Source of the DNA: JBBRMU01 sp038230655
Lineage (GTDB): Bacteria > Patescibacteriota > Microgenomatia > UBA1406 > GWC2-37-13
Direction: 5' to 3'
Assembly: GCA_038230655.1 (NCBI GenBank)
Contig: JBBRMU010000001.1
Location: forward strand, 47,126 to 111,125
DNA: 64,000 nucleotides
This document shows positions 26,009 through 35,195 of this stretch, one piece after another. A model generated the notes under the pieces. The model worked only from the letters and a program-made list of their open reading frames with translations. It did no database searches and was not told the origin of the DNA. Position numbers and translations under genes: made by a program. How positions within the stretch are numbered: the stretch's first letter is position 1; each line of letters begins with the position of its first letter.

Positions 26009-27132
26009 TGAGCAGCTTCGAGCCTTATGAAAATTGCATAGCGATTCAAAAGCTGAAAAGAAGAAAGAGCAAGAACCTTCCTCTGTACATTGCTTTTCTG
26101 GACATTGACTCTACCATGACCTCGTCTAATAAAGACTCTTTGACAAACACTGTTCGAGAAGATCTAGAAAAAAATGGTTATGTTGTCGCATTTGTTACCT
26201 CAAAAACCGAAGAAATTATTATCTCCCAAGATCAACGCGAACTATCACCCAACCTGACGAGGCCAATCCCCCACCTCGGTAAAGATAAACACGGTAAAAG
26301 ATTTTATACTGATCCCCGAAATACTGAACCTGATGGCATCATTAATGCTGATATTATCATTGGGTCAACTGGCACAACTATACTGGCAAAACAGGCTTCT
26401 GGAGGGTATATTGTTGATGAAGATTATAGAAAAAACTTTCCTGATCATTATCAACAGTGGCGTGATGCAGTTATAAATACAATTTCTACAATTAATCACG
26501 ACTATCCTCTCTGCGAACTCAGCTCAATCGAGTACATCGAAAACTACGATATCGGTAAAACAGATATCGCACCACCTGATTATAGAGTTGAAGTTAAATT
26601 TAGAACCTTGAAAAATAAACGGCACTTTGTTAGATGTTTTAAAGACACTGTCAGCAAAACAGATCTTTCAGTACAGTTTACAGACGATAGTAACCCTGAT
26701 AAGGAGAAATATACACTCTTTATCACTCCTAAATTAGCCACAAAAGTAAATGCAGTAGAGTATATTGTCAAAAAAATTTATGCCACCTTGAGTGTGCAAC
26801 CAGATGAACTGAGCCTACTTTTAGCTGGCGATAGTTACCCTGATCTGGCAATGGGCCTTTATGGAGGAAAAGGAACACAAGCTAATTTCCTCCTTGTGGG
26901 GCATTCGCGTTTGGCTTCCTATCTTGTAGAAGATGATATGCATGAGTTTGCAGACGAGAGTTTAAAAGAAATTAAAAAAAATCTGGTTGCAATAAAATCC
27001 AAGCCAGGAGGACGGTATGATTTTGCACTACAAGGTTCAGGAAAAAGAACAGTTATCATTGGTGATGAAGTATTTCCAAATACAAAAGGCCCAGAGACAA
27101 TATGGGCATATTTACAAACAGCACATAGATAG
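26008..27132 (+). CDS. HAD-superfamily phosphatase (Cof/sucrose-phosphatase-like)
   Basis: 374 residues. Motif I is FLDIDSTMTSS (DxDxT), the Thr/Ser motif II is FVTSKTEE, and motif III/IV is LLLAGDSYPDLAMG (GDSxxD). The ~200-residue region between is the C2-type cap found in sucrose-6-P, mannosyl-3-phosphoglycerate and trehalose-6-P phosphatases. The C-terminus has IIGDEVFPNTKGPETIW. Since a GT20 enzyme follows two genes later, this may be the phosphatase that dephosphorylates its product. Substrate is inferred from context only. Confidence 0.78.
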   Translation: MSSFEPYENCIAIQKLKRRKSKNLPLYIAFLDIDSTMTSSNKDSLTNTVREDLEKNGYVVAFVTSKTEEIIISQDQRELSPNLTRPIPHLGKDKHGKRFYTDPRNTEPDGIINADIIIGSTGTTILAKQASGGYIVDEDYRKNFPDHYQQWRDAVINTISTINHDYPLCELSSIEYIENYDIGKTDIAPPDYRVEVKFRTLKNKRHFVRCFKDTVSKTDLSVQFTDDSNPDKEKYTLFITPKLATKVNAVEYIVKKIYATLSVQPDELSLLLAGDSYPDLAMGLYGGKGTQANFLLVGHSRLASYLVEDDMHEFADESLKEIKKNLVAIKSKPGGRYDFALQGSGKRTVIIGDEVFPNTKGPETIWAYLQTAHR

Positions 27133-27164
27133 AACCCGGAACTGTCCTAAAAGGCCACTTTTTG

Positions 27165-27218
27165 TTGTATTTACGTACTAGACATGAGTACTGTTGAGAA
27201 GAGGCTTTTTGGGTAATG
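27165..27218. repeat. Dispersed degenerate repeat, copy 2
   Basis: Aligns with 13452-13506; differences are mostly transitions. Contains mini-ORF ATG 27184 to TAA 27216 (MSTVEKRLFG). Lies between the HAD and GT4 genes. Confidence 0.35.
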
Positions 27219-27314
27219 GTGAGATGATATTCCATCAGCCCTATATATCTGGCTCTTACAAAATTCTTACCTCTCCATTCCCCTCTTCATACAATCAAAA
27301 CCTACAATAGATTC

Positions 27315-28508
27315 ATGAAACTTCGAATAGCTGAAATTCATATTCCATGGCAAACACTACCTGTAAAAAAATACGGTGGTTCAGAAAGAGTTCTCTATCC
27401 TTTAGTGGAAGGACTCGTAAAAAAAGGTCATGATGTTACACTTTTTGCAACGGGAGATACTCAAACTTCTGCGAAACTAATCTCTGTTTATCCTCGTTCT
27501 ATGTATGAAGATGGTATTGCACGCAAGAATACAATTTATCCATTATTAAATATTCTCGAGGCAGTAGAAAAACATCATCAGTTCGATATCCTACATTTTC
27601 ATCTTAATGTTAGTGAAGACTACCCGGCTCTACCTCTATCTCAGCATATAAGAAATAAAACAGTTTTTACTGTTCATTTCACAGCTCCATCCTCAAAAGG
27701 TTACCCAGAAAGAGATACATTCCTCAAAAAATATAGTCAACTCCAGTATGTATCGATATCTAACTCTCAGAGAAAAGGGATGGACTATCTTAATTGGATT
27801 AAAACAGTCTATAACGGAATAGATTTGAGAGAATTTACTTATAATGATACCCCTGAAGACTATTTTGTCTGGATGGGAAAATTTAATCCTGATAAAGGTA
27901 CAAAAGAAGCAGTGCTTGCAGCAAAAAAAGCAGGAGTCAAACTTTTACTAGGTGGCGCCATTGATAACTTAGATGGTCTCGACTCCGCCTATTATTACCA
28001 AGAGATTAAACCTCTCATCGACGATAAACAAATCGTTTATGTTGGGGAAGTCGGAGGGAAAAAAAAGGACTCTCTTTTGGGCAATGCAAGAGCTTTCCTT
28101 AACCCTATTAAATGGAATGAGCCATTTGGTCTGGTAATGGCTGAGTCCCTCGCAGTCGGTACCCCGGTTATATCTTTGAATAACGGTGCAGCTCCAGAAA
28201 TTATAAAAAATAATGAGACTGGTTTTATTGTTAACTCAGTTGAAAAAATGGCTGAAAAAATGAAAGTAATCGGGAGTATCGATAGAAAGAAATGCCGAGC
28301 GCGTGTCGAGAAGTACTTTTCATCTGAGTCTATGGTTAATAATTATATTAAGGTTTTTACGAAGGTAACAAAAACTCAAAAAATGTCAACTAAGATGGAT
28401 GAACTAGTTGCTTCCGAGATGCCTGAAGATAGTCACAACTACAGCGATGAGTTTCAACGTTCTCAGCTATACCTTAAAAACCGCACTATAAAAAAATTTA
28501 CCAGCTAA
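27315..28508 (+). CDS. Glycosyltransferase family 4 (GT-B)
   Basis: 397 residues. The N-terminal acceptor domain starts RIAEIHIPWQTLPVKKYGGSERVLYPLVEGLVKKGHDV. The C-terminal domain has the EX7E motif in EPFGLVMAESLAVGTPVI. It is a clear paralogue of the gene at 29972-31156 (same GGxE...LVEGL start and YNG(I/V) segments). The tail of ~50 residues is charged. A TACAAT box 7 nt before the ATG fits a leaderless start. The next gene, the GT20 synthase, begins 1 nt after its stop. Donor unknown. Confidence 0.88.
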   Translation: MKLRIAEIHIPWQTLPVKKYGGSERVLYPLVEGLVKKGHDVTLFATGDTQTSAKLISVYPRSMYEDGIARKNTIYPLLNILEAVEKHHQFDILHFHLNVSEDYPALPLSQHIRNKTVFTVHFTAPSSKGYPERDTFLKKYSQLQYVSISNSQRKGMDYLNWIKTVYNGIDLREFTYNDTPEDYFVWMGKFNPDKGTKEAVLAAKKAGVKLLLGGAIDNLDGLDSAYYYQEIKPLIDDKQIVYVGEVGGKKKDSLLGNARAFLNPIKWNEPFGLVMAESLAVGTPVISLNNGAAPEIIKNNETGFIVNSVEKMAEKMKVIGSIDRKKCRARVEKYFSSESMVNNYIKVFTKVTKTQKMSTKMDELVASEMPEDSHNYSDEFQRSQLYLKNRTIKKFTS

Positions 28509-28509
28509 C

Positions 28510-29988
28510 ATGACTACATCACAAGACTTAATCGAGTTTGTAAAAAAAACGCTGGGTAACAGAAAGTTTGTGGTCGCGATCCAAAGTGAACCATATCAAC
28601 ATGTGAGAGACGCCGACGGTGAAATAGTAATGCAAAAGATGGCTGGAGGTGCGCATGTCCTTCTTGACGGTGTCCTTAGCCAAACGGGTGGTTTGATGGT
28701 TGCGATTGCACGCGGCAACGCTGATAAACAGGTTGCAGATGAAAAAGGCCGCATTGAAATTACTGAAGGCGAAAAAAATTATACACTAAAACGTATCTTT
28801 CTCAAAAAAAACGAGTTTAATAACTTTTATTTCGGTTTTGCTAATCAGGCACTGTGGCCGCTTTGCCACGGTGTATTCGTTAAACCAATTTTTAGCAAAG
28901 AGTGGTGGGACGAATATGTCGAAGTAAACCAAAAGTTTGCAGACGCCATAATGGAAGAATTACAGGATGAAGACGCGTTTATCTGGATCAACGACTATCA
29001 CCTAGCCTTACTTCCTCGCATGCTGCATGAAGTAAGGCCATCACTTGCAATTGGTACTTTCTGGCATATCCCTTGGCCCACTCAGGAACTTTTTCGTATC
29101 TGTCCCTGGAGAAAAGAGATCATTAAAGGCCTTCTTGGCTCAGATTTTATTAGTTTTCATCGTGACTACCATGTTAGCAATTTTATTACCTGTACTCGAG
29201 CCGAGCTGCAGGTTATGGTTGATACTGAACCCACCTCTATTAAGTATGAAGACCATGACACAAAACTCGTCAATCTCCCCGCCGGAATTGACTACGAAAA
29301 AATCTCTAACACCTTAAGCAAGTATCACTCTGCCGATAAAAAAATTATCAAAAAGGATTTTGGAGTCAATAGTGAAATTCTAGCTATTGGTGTAGAACGC
29401 GTTGACTATACAAAAGGGATCCCAGAACGATTCCAAATAATTGACCGCTTCCTAGAAAAATATCCAGAGTATATCGGTAAATTCACCTATATTTCAATCG
29501 CTCCCCTCTCACGACAGCAGATTCCTGCATATAAAAGCCTTCAAAGAGAGATGTATGATCTGGCTGATAAAATTAATTGGAGATATGCCCTAGAAGACTG
29601 GGAACCTATTCATATTATAGACGACACAGTTCCCCGTGATAAGTTATTTGCTTACTTTAAAGTCGCTGATATCGGTATGGTTACTGCCCTCGATGACGGT
29701 ATGAATCTCGTTGCTAAGGAGTATGTTATTTCATGTAAACCTGATAAAGGAATGCTTGTTCTCTCAAAATTTACGGGAGCGGCCAAAGACCTCAATAAAG
29801 CAGTTCTTATCAACCCCTATGACCTCGAAAGTTCTGCTGATGCACTCTACGAAGCCATCACTATGTCACCTGATGAAAAACTCAAGAGAAATACATTAAT
29901 GAAAGAAACTTTGAAAGAAAATAATATTTATAAATGGGCTGTGAAGTTTATTAGAAATACCATCCAATGGAATGAAGACGAAGAGTAA
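28510..29988 (+). CDS. otsA: Trehalose-6-phosphate synthase-like glycosyltransferase (GT20)
   Basis: 492 residues, normal for OtsA-type enzymes. Visible GT20 markers: WINDYHLALLPRML, GTFWHIPWPTQELFRICPW, SDFISFHRDYHVSNF, GVERVDYTKGIPERF and the nucleotide-sugar part VTALDDGMNLVAKEYV. These place it with trehalose-6-P synthases; glucosylglycerol-phosphate synthases share most of them. It would join glucose from UDP/ADP-glucose to a phosphorylated acceptor. The neighbouring HAD protein could remove the phosphate. It overlaps the next GT4 gene by 17 nt. Confidence 0.85.
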   Translation: MTTSQDLIEFVKKTLGNRKFVVAIQSEPYQHVRDADGEIVMQKMAGGAHVLLDGVLSQTGGLMVAIARGNADKQVADEKGRIEITEGEKNYTLKRIFLKKNEFNNFYFGFANQALWPLCHGVFVKPIFSKEWWDEYVEVNQKFADAIMEELQDEDAFIWINDYHLALLPRMLHEVRPSLAIGTFWHIPWPTQELFRICPWRKEIIKGLLGSDFISFHRDYHVSNFITCTRAELQVMVDTEPTSIKYEDHDTKLVNLPAGIDYEKISNTLSKYHSADKKIIKKDFGVNSEILAIGVERVDYTKGIPERFQIIDRFLEKYPEYIGKFTYISIAPLSRQQIPAYKSLQREMYDLADKINWRYALEDWEPIHIIDDTVPRDKLFAYFKVADIGMVTALDDGMNLVAKEYVISCKPDKGMLVLSKFTGAAKDLNKAVLINPYDLESSADALYEAITMSPDEKLKRNTLMKETLKENNIYKWAVKFIRNTIQWNEDEE

Positions 29989-31156
29989 GAGAACAAATGG
30001 GTTTAGTTTGGGCTCTAAAAACAAGCTGAAAATAGCGATGTTATCTAGTCCGTGGCTTAAATCCCCTCCTGATGGTTACGGAGGTGCGGAGTGGGTAGTT
30101 CACCATCTTACAGAGGGTTTAGTGAAAAAAGGCCACGAAGTTACTCTGTTCGCAACCGGAGACTCAGAAACTTCCGCAAAGTTAGCTTATGCATATAAAA
30201 GAGCACTTGGGAACGATGTTGAGTTAAAACTGAATGTTCATAATGTTCTCAACCACCTCTATCACTTTATGAAAGATGTGCTACCAAATGACTTCGATAT
30301 TATCCATACTCATGCGGGGAGATCTGCTCAGTACTTTTTAGATCTTCAACCAACTCCTTTCGTTCATACTCTGCATGGAAACTATACTTCTAAGAACGAC
30401 ATTATGGTGAAATATACTGGCGGCAGTGAGCTCTTCGATCAGTTTAAAACCCAACGATATATCTCTATTTCTCGCCGCCAACAGATTGATATGCCTGACC
30501 TTAACTATGTGGGAACAGTCTATAACGGAGTATTAGCTGATCAATTTAAATTTGATAAAAACGGCGGAGACTCTGTTGTCTGGCTTGGAAGAGTGACATC
30601 TACAAAAGGCTTAGACATTGTAGTAGAAGTAGTTAATCACCTGAAGAAGAAACTAATCTTTGGCGGATGGGTAGATAAAGGTGATGAAACTTACTTTAAC
30701 ACGCTTGTGAAACCTCACATTAATGGGACTACTATTTTGTATATTGGCGAAGTCAAAAACTCTATTCAGAAATCACAGTTGTATAACAAAGGTAAGGTTC
30801 TTCTTTATCCCCTTCAATGGGAGGAGCCATTTGGCCTCGTTATGGTAGAGGCGATGGCGACAGGCACCCCTGTAGTTGCGTATGCTCGAGGGTCTATACC
30901 AGAAATTATTGTCGATGGAGTTACCGGTTTTATCGTCAATTCTTCAGAAACAGAGATAAGAGGTAACTTCATAATCAAAAAAGCAGGCTTTGAGGGACTG
31001 AATGAGGCTGTCGAACGGATATACAACTTACCTTCCAAAAAATATAAGAAAATGCGAGCTAACTGCCGAAGACATGTTGATGAGAATTTTAGTGTCGAGG
31101 CAATGGTTAATGGTTATGAAAAGATATATAAGAATATACTATCTCAGAAGAGATGA
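29972..31156 (+). CDS. Glycosyltransferase family 4, paralogue of 27315-28508
   Basis: 394 residues. AMLSSPWLKSPPDGYGGAEW starts the acceptor domain, with HTHAGRSAQYFLDL in the middle and the EX7E motif in EPFGLVMVEAMATGTPVV. Start: ATG 29972 lies within the upstream gene's end, giving a 17-nt overlap that suggests coupling. The two GT4 genes flank the GT20 gene and likely arose by duplication. The 3' end overlaps the convergent glucosidase gene by 18 nt. Confidence 0.88.
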   Translation: MKTKSKRTNGFSLGSKNKLKIAMLSSPWLKSPPDGYGGAEWVVHHLTEGLVKKGHEVTLFATGDSETSAKLAYAYKRALGNDVELKLNVHNVLNHLYHFMKDVLPNDFDIIHTHAGRSAQYFLDLQPTPFVHTLHGNYTSKNDIMVKYTGGSELFDQFKTQRYISISRRQQIDMPDLNYVGTVYNGVLADQFKFDKNGGDSVVWLGRVTSTKGLDIVVEVVNHLKKKLIFGGWVDKGDETYFNTLVKPHINGTTILYIGEVKNSIQKSQLYNKGKVLLYPLQWEEPFGLVMVEAMATGTPVVAYARGSIPEIIVDGVTGFIVNSSETEIRGNFIIKKAGFEGLNEAVERIYNLPSKKYKKMRANCRRHVDENFSVEAMVNGYEKIYKNILSQKR

Positions 31157-32461
31157 CGCATAGTAAACTACTCCCGCTGTCCAGGCCTGATCAGCACAGC
31201 TTTCTACATTGGTTGCTTTGTCAATATATCTCTCGTATATTCCTCCTCTTTTATGAAAAACTTCGATACAGGAATTGAACTCCAGCACTCCTTTCAGGAC
31301 ACTACTTAACACCTCTCGTGCTTCTTTTTCATAACCAAAGATCCAAAAACCCATAGCTACTAAACCTGAAGCAAATGGCCAAAATGTGTCTGAGTTGCGA
31401 TGATATGCCTCAGAGTCAAATACCGTATTTTGAGAACTATACGTCCGGATTCCTGCTTCAGCATCAAAAAAATCTTCTTTCATGAGTCGTGCAACTAGAG
31501 ATGGAATATATTCTCTCTCAATAATACATTCACCATCAACACTTGCCCAGAGAGCTAAGCCTGGATCTATCGCTATACCTCTCAGTTGTTTATTATCTCC
31601 ATCGAGTGCATCCGAAAAATAAGGACTCCCATCACCGATTGTCATTAAGAAACCTTCTTTACTATTAAATCTTCTTTTCAGACCTCGAGCTTCAGACGAT
31701 AGCTCTTCTGCAAACTCCCGATTTTTTTCTTTAAAATACCTTGCACCCATCTCAAGTGCCGCCCACACGTACGCATTTACTCCTATATCTTTGATGGGTA
31801 GCTTTGGTAAAGATCCATCTTCGTAGAGAAAGGCTTTCTGGCTGTCTTTCCAACTATGGTTAAATAGCTCAAACCACTTCCCTTCTCGATTAGACTCATA
31901 TCCAGCGAATCCATCGTGCTCCTTTATATTTAAAACACACCATTTTAAGGCATTTTTCACTTTTTCTTCCTGATAGGGCTCTAAACTCATAAATCCATCT
32001 TGGTTGAGGCGAAGAATCTCAAAAACCCATAGTGGAGTTGAGTCGTTACTAAACCAGTTAATATAGTTTTTCTGTGAAAAATCAACATAAAATGGCTTCA
32101 TTCCAGCTTTAATTCTTGTATCTACGAGATGTTTACACTCAGACGAGTCCTCCCATACCTCGTGAGGGATTTTCCCAGGCTGTTCTCTGTTGAGCTCATT
32201 ATCATCTTTCCCCTGCCACTCCCCTAACTTTAGCACCCCTTCGACAGCTAGATCTATAAAAAGCTTCTCTTGTGATAACCTTTCTCGTTCATGTATAAAA
32301 GCAGTTGTAAATATCGTATCACGACCGAATAACGCATGGAATCGCCCGCTCCTACCCTTATTCGTTGAGGCATATATTCCCTTTGGAGTGACAACTTCCT
32401 TAAGAGTAGAAAATGCTAACCCTTCGAGTAGAGATAAATCTTTAGCCGAAATTGCCGCCAT
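31139..32461 (-). CDS. Amylo-alpha-1,6-glucosidase/glycogen-debranching-like (alpha/alpha)6 enzyme
   Basis: The start is moved from 32503 to 32461 (MAAISAKDLSLLEGL) because TATAAT ends 7 nt before it. 440 residues with the (alpha/alpha)6 toroid pattern: ALFGRDTIFTTAFI, GKIPHEVWED, ETH-free NDSTPLWVFEI, FGYAW-like GYESNREG, DGECIIEREYI and TFWPFASGLVAMG near the end. Motif GRDT...PHE is typical of the GH133/GDE C-terminal domain. It would hydrolyse a glucan or glucoside in the cytoplasm (no signal peptide). A divergent paralogue lies next to it. Confidence 0.75.
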   Translation of the reverse strand: MAAISAKDLSLLEGLAFSTLKEVVTPKGIYASTNKGRSGRFHALFGRDTIFTTAFIHERERLSQEKLFIDLAVEGVLKLGEWQGKDDNELNREQPGKIPHEVWEDSSECKHLVDTRIKAGMKPFYVDFSQKNYINWFSNDSTPLWVFEILRLNQDGFMSLEPYQEEKVKNALKWCVLNIKEHDGFAGYESNREGKWFELFNHSWKDSQKAFLYEDGSLPKLPIKDIGVNAYVWAALEMGARYFKEKNREFAEELSSEARGLKRRFNSKEGFLMTIGDGSPYFSDALDGDNKQLRGIAIDPGLALWASVDGECIIEREYIPSLVARLMKEDFFDAEAGIRTYSSQNTVFDSEAYHRNSDTFWPFASGLVAMGFWIFGYEKEAREVLSSVLKGVLEFNSCIEVFHKRGGIYERYIDKATNVESCADQAWTAGVVYYASSLLR

Positions 32462-32467
32462 TCTTTC

Positions 32468-32473
32468 ATTATA
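32468..32473 (-). promoter_or_regulatory. -10 box deciding the start of the 31139-32461 gene
   Basis: TATAAT on the minus strand, last T 7 nt before the ATG at 32461. It overlaps the longer open frame, so the upstream ATG at 32503 is unlikely. Confidence 0.65.
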
Positions 32474-32639
32474 AATATAAATGAGTGCATAAAAAAAGGG
32501 CAAAATACCCTTGACACAGCTTTTTTACTTTGTTAGACTGAGTTTAACATCTTACTTCTTGAACTCGTCCATACTAGCGAGTTCTGACAACCTCTTCAGC
32601 GTAGTTTTTATTTGGTCATTAATAATTTTATATTTACTC

Positions 32640-33965
32640 ATGCAGTCTCAAGATCTACACCAACTCAAAGTACTCTCTACCTCCACTCTCGATAAAGTAG
32701 TTACCAACGATGGCATTTACGCATCCACAGCACTTGGTGCTGAAGGTATGTATCATGGATTCTTTGGGAGGGATACTGCGATCACGGCCTATTTTGTAGC
32801 TCAGGCAGAAAACATGCATGGTGATAAACAGTTTCTTAACAAAGCAGCAAGAGGCCTTCTCCAAATGATGAACTGGCAAAGTAAACAAGACAATCAGGAT
32901 ACTGGTGAAGAACTCGGCAAGTTTCCTCATGAAATTAGACTAACAGAGAAAGACTACAAGCATCTAACTCAAGGCATGCTCGATCAAGGAAGAAGATCTT
33001 GGTATGTTGATCCTTCAGATAAAGTTCTCAAAAACTGGGATACCAATGACGCAACCCAGCTCTGGATTATCGTCATTGCCAGACTATATGAAAAAGGTAT
33101 GGTTGAGATGACAGAAGAAATCCGTAGCGCGATGAAACATGGTCTCCTTTGGTGTGTTAGAAACTTAAACGATCACGGAGGCTTTGCAGGGTATAGCTAC
33201 AATCCAGAAAGAACTTGGGCTGGATTGATAAATCAAACCTGGAAAGATAGTGAAGGTGCATATATGCATACCGATGGTTCTACTCCTAAAAAACCTATCC
33301 GTGATGTTTTTGTAAATGCACTCACCTGGTCAGCTCTCAGTTATGGCTCAAAGATACTCGCTACATATGATCATCACTTCTCCGGCTTCCTTAGAACAGA
33401 GGCTGATAAACTAAAGAGTAAGTTTAACGATCCTGAGTCAGGATTTCTGATGAAAGATGAAAAGTCTGAGTACTACTTTGCTGAAGCTATTGATAGTGAC
33501 GGGAAACAGCTACAAGCAGTCAGCTGTGATCCTGGGCTGGTTATGTGGGCTTACTGTGATGGTGAGTCAATAATCGATAATAGATACCTTCCTGCAGTCG
33601 CAAAACGACTTATGCAGCCTGATTTGCTAGACAGTGAAGCGGGAATACGCACGTATAGCTGTGAAGGAACATCCTACGACTATGTTGCTTATCACCGTGG
33701 CCCGAACACTTACTGGCCTTTCGTATCTGGTTTAATAGCTGATGGCCTCAATCATTTTGGATACAAATACGAAGCTACTCAAACTTTAACAGCCATGATA
33801 AAAGGAATAAAAAAGTTTGGAACTTGTATTGAGCTGTTTGTGAAAAAAGATAATGACTACGCCCGCTTTAAACACCCTGATTACGATCAGCTAAGCTGCA
33901 CCGATCAAGCCTGGACCGCAGCTGCGATATACTACGGCACTTGCTACCTTCAGATGAGTGAGTGA
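32640..33965 (+). CDS. Amylo-alpha-1,6-glucosidase/glycogen-debranching-like enzyme, paralogue
   Basis: The frame opens at 32511 but the ATG at 32640 (MQSQDLHQLKVLSTSTLDKVV) matches the paralogue's N-terminus and follows a TATATT box (32629-32634) by 6 nt. 441 residues. Shared blocks with 31139-32461: GIYASTxxGxxGxxHxxFGRDT, GK(I/F)PHE, INQTWKDSEGA / FNHSWKDSQKA, WSALSYG, and the end CTDQAWTAAAIYYG / CADQAWTAGVVYYA. Soluble. Probably the same fold and related substrate, perhaps different linkage. Confidence 0.75.
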   Translation: MQSQDLHQLKVLSTSTLDKVVTNDGIYASTALGAEGMYHGFFGRDTAITAYFVAQAENMHGDKQFLNKAARGLLQMMNWQSKQDNQDTGEELGKFPHEIRLTEKDYKHLTQGMLDQGRRSWYVDPSDKVLKNWDTNDATQLWIIVIARLYEKGMVEMTEEIRSAMKHGLLWCVRNLNDHGGFAGYSYNPERTWAGLINQTWKDSEGAYMHTDGSTPKKPIRDVFVNALTWSALSYGSKILATYDHHFSGFLRTEADKLKSKFNDPESGFLMKDEKSEYYFAEAIDSDGKQLQAVSCDPGLVMWAYCDGESIIDNRYLPAVAKRLMQPDLLDSEAGIRTYSCEGTSYDYVAYHRGPNTYWPFVSGLIADGLNHFGYKYEATQTLTAMIKGIKKFGTCIELFVKKDNDYARFKHPDYDQLSCTDQAWTAAAIYYGTCYLQMSE

Positions 33966-34000
33966 TCATATACAAATTGTTGAATTCTGAGACCTTATGA

Positions 34001-34006
34001 TATAAT
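34001..34006 (+). promoter_or_regulatory. Extended -10 box of the 34017 glycosyltransferase gene
   Basis: TGA-TATAAT, last T 11 nt before ATG 34017; a leader of only a few nt is expected. Confidence 0.55.
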
Positions 34007-34016
34007 TGCATACTAT

Positions 34017-35192
34017 ATGCATATTGTTTTTACTTGCCAAAGGTTTTTCTTTGGAAGAGGTCAAGAAATTCATGTTTATAATCTAGCTAACGAGCTGGCT
34101 AAATCTGGCCATAAAATTACAATATGTACCTCAGATTTAGATCAGTCAAGTGTCTTTAAGAAAGAGCTAAAACTTCATCAAAATATAAAAATTCATATTA
34201 GTAAAGGAATCGCTGTCGCGTATCCTCCAAACCAGGTGCTTTTCCCAAACCTAGCGAAAGAGCTTCTCGATATGCCTAATATTGATATAATCCATGCCCA
34301 TGGTGCTATGACTGAGTCATCGCTGATAGCGATAACTATCGCAAAGACATTAAAAGTACCGTTTGTATTTACTCCTCACTTTCACCCATGGCGTTTTTTT
34401 GAACAGAGACCTTACAGATATACCCGAGAAGCCTACGAGAGTGTATTTACGGTGCCTATAATCAAAAATAGCACGAGAATGATTGCCGTCTCTCCATTTG
34501 AAAAAAATTATCTGGTCACACGAAGAGGTGTTCCTCCTCACAAAATAAAAATTATAGCGAACGGCATTAACACATTTTACTACCCTTCAATTGTTTCAAG
34601 AAGGTCAGTAAGATCTCAGTATAAGATTCCAGAAAATAGGAGATATATTATTACCTTTGGCAGTATCACAGATGCTAGGAAGGGCCTAGACCGATCTCTT
34701 AAGATATTTGAGTTACTTAATAAAAAAATCCCGAACTCTCACCTAATTATTGCTGGATGGAAGTATAAAAAAAACAATGACTATCTCTCAAAAATATTTG
34801 ATAATTTAAAGTCAAAAAATAATATCTCGACTCTAGGCTATGTTTCAGAAGATGAAAAAGTTGCCTTGATTAAGATGAGTGAAGTACTATTTTCCCCTAC
34901 CAGTTATGAAGCTTTCGGGATCGTTCTTGGAGAAGCGATGACTTTGGAAGTCCCTGTTGTCGTTACCCGAGTTGGAGGAACTCCTTATATTGTCCGTCAT
35001 GCTAAGACTGGATTTACAGTCGGGAAATACAATAGTATTAAAGACTTTGTGTATTATATTCTTGAGCTAATGAACAATGAGAAACAACGTAATACAATGG
35101 GTCAAGAAGGAAAGAGAGTTGTTAAGAAGTTCTTTACTTGGAAAAAAATAGCAAAAGAGGTTGAAGATTTGTATGATCGTGTGCGAAAATAA
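34017..35192 (+). CDS. Glycosyltransferase family 4 (PimA/RfaB-like)
   Basis: 391 residues. N-terminal FFFGRGQEIHVYNLANELAKSGHKI is the GGxE-like loop with Gly-Gln; IIHAHGAMTESSLIAITIA follows. C-terminal EX7E motif region: SYEAFGIVLGEAMTLEVPVVV. Subfamily resembles phosphatidylinositol-mannosyltransferase/lipopolysaccharide GT4 enzymes that build surface glycolipids on the inner face of the membrane. It is followed after 3 nt by another GT4-type gene. Confidence 0.87.
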   Translation: MHIVFTCQRFFFGRGQEIHVYNLANELAKSGHKITICTSDLDQSSVFKKELKLHQNIKIHISKGIAVAYPPNQVLFPNLAKELLDMPNIDIIHAHGAMTESSLIAITIAKTLKVPFVFTPHFHPWRFFEQRPYRYTREAYESVFTVPIIKNSTRMIAVSPFEKNYLVTRRGVPPHKIKIIANGINTFYYPSIVSRRSVRSQYKIPENRRYIITFGSITDARKGLDRSLKIFELLNKKIPNSHLIIAGWKYKKNNDYLSKIFDNLKSKNNISTLGYVSEDEKVALIKMSEVLFSPTSYEAFGIVLGEAMTLEVPVVVTRVGGTPYIVRHAKTGFTVGKYNSIKDFVYYILELMNNEKQRNTMGQEGKRVVKKFFTWKKIAKEVEDLYDRVRK

Positions 35193-35195
35193 TGT

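Noticed and set aside
32462..32503. N-terminal extension of the 31139-32461 gene
   Set aside because: The extension covers the TATAAT box, and the paralogue's N-terminus aligns from the later Met.
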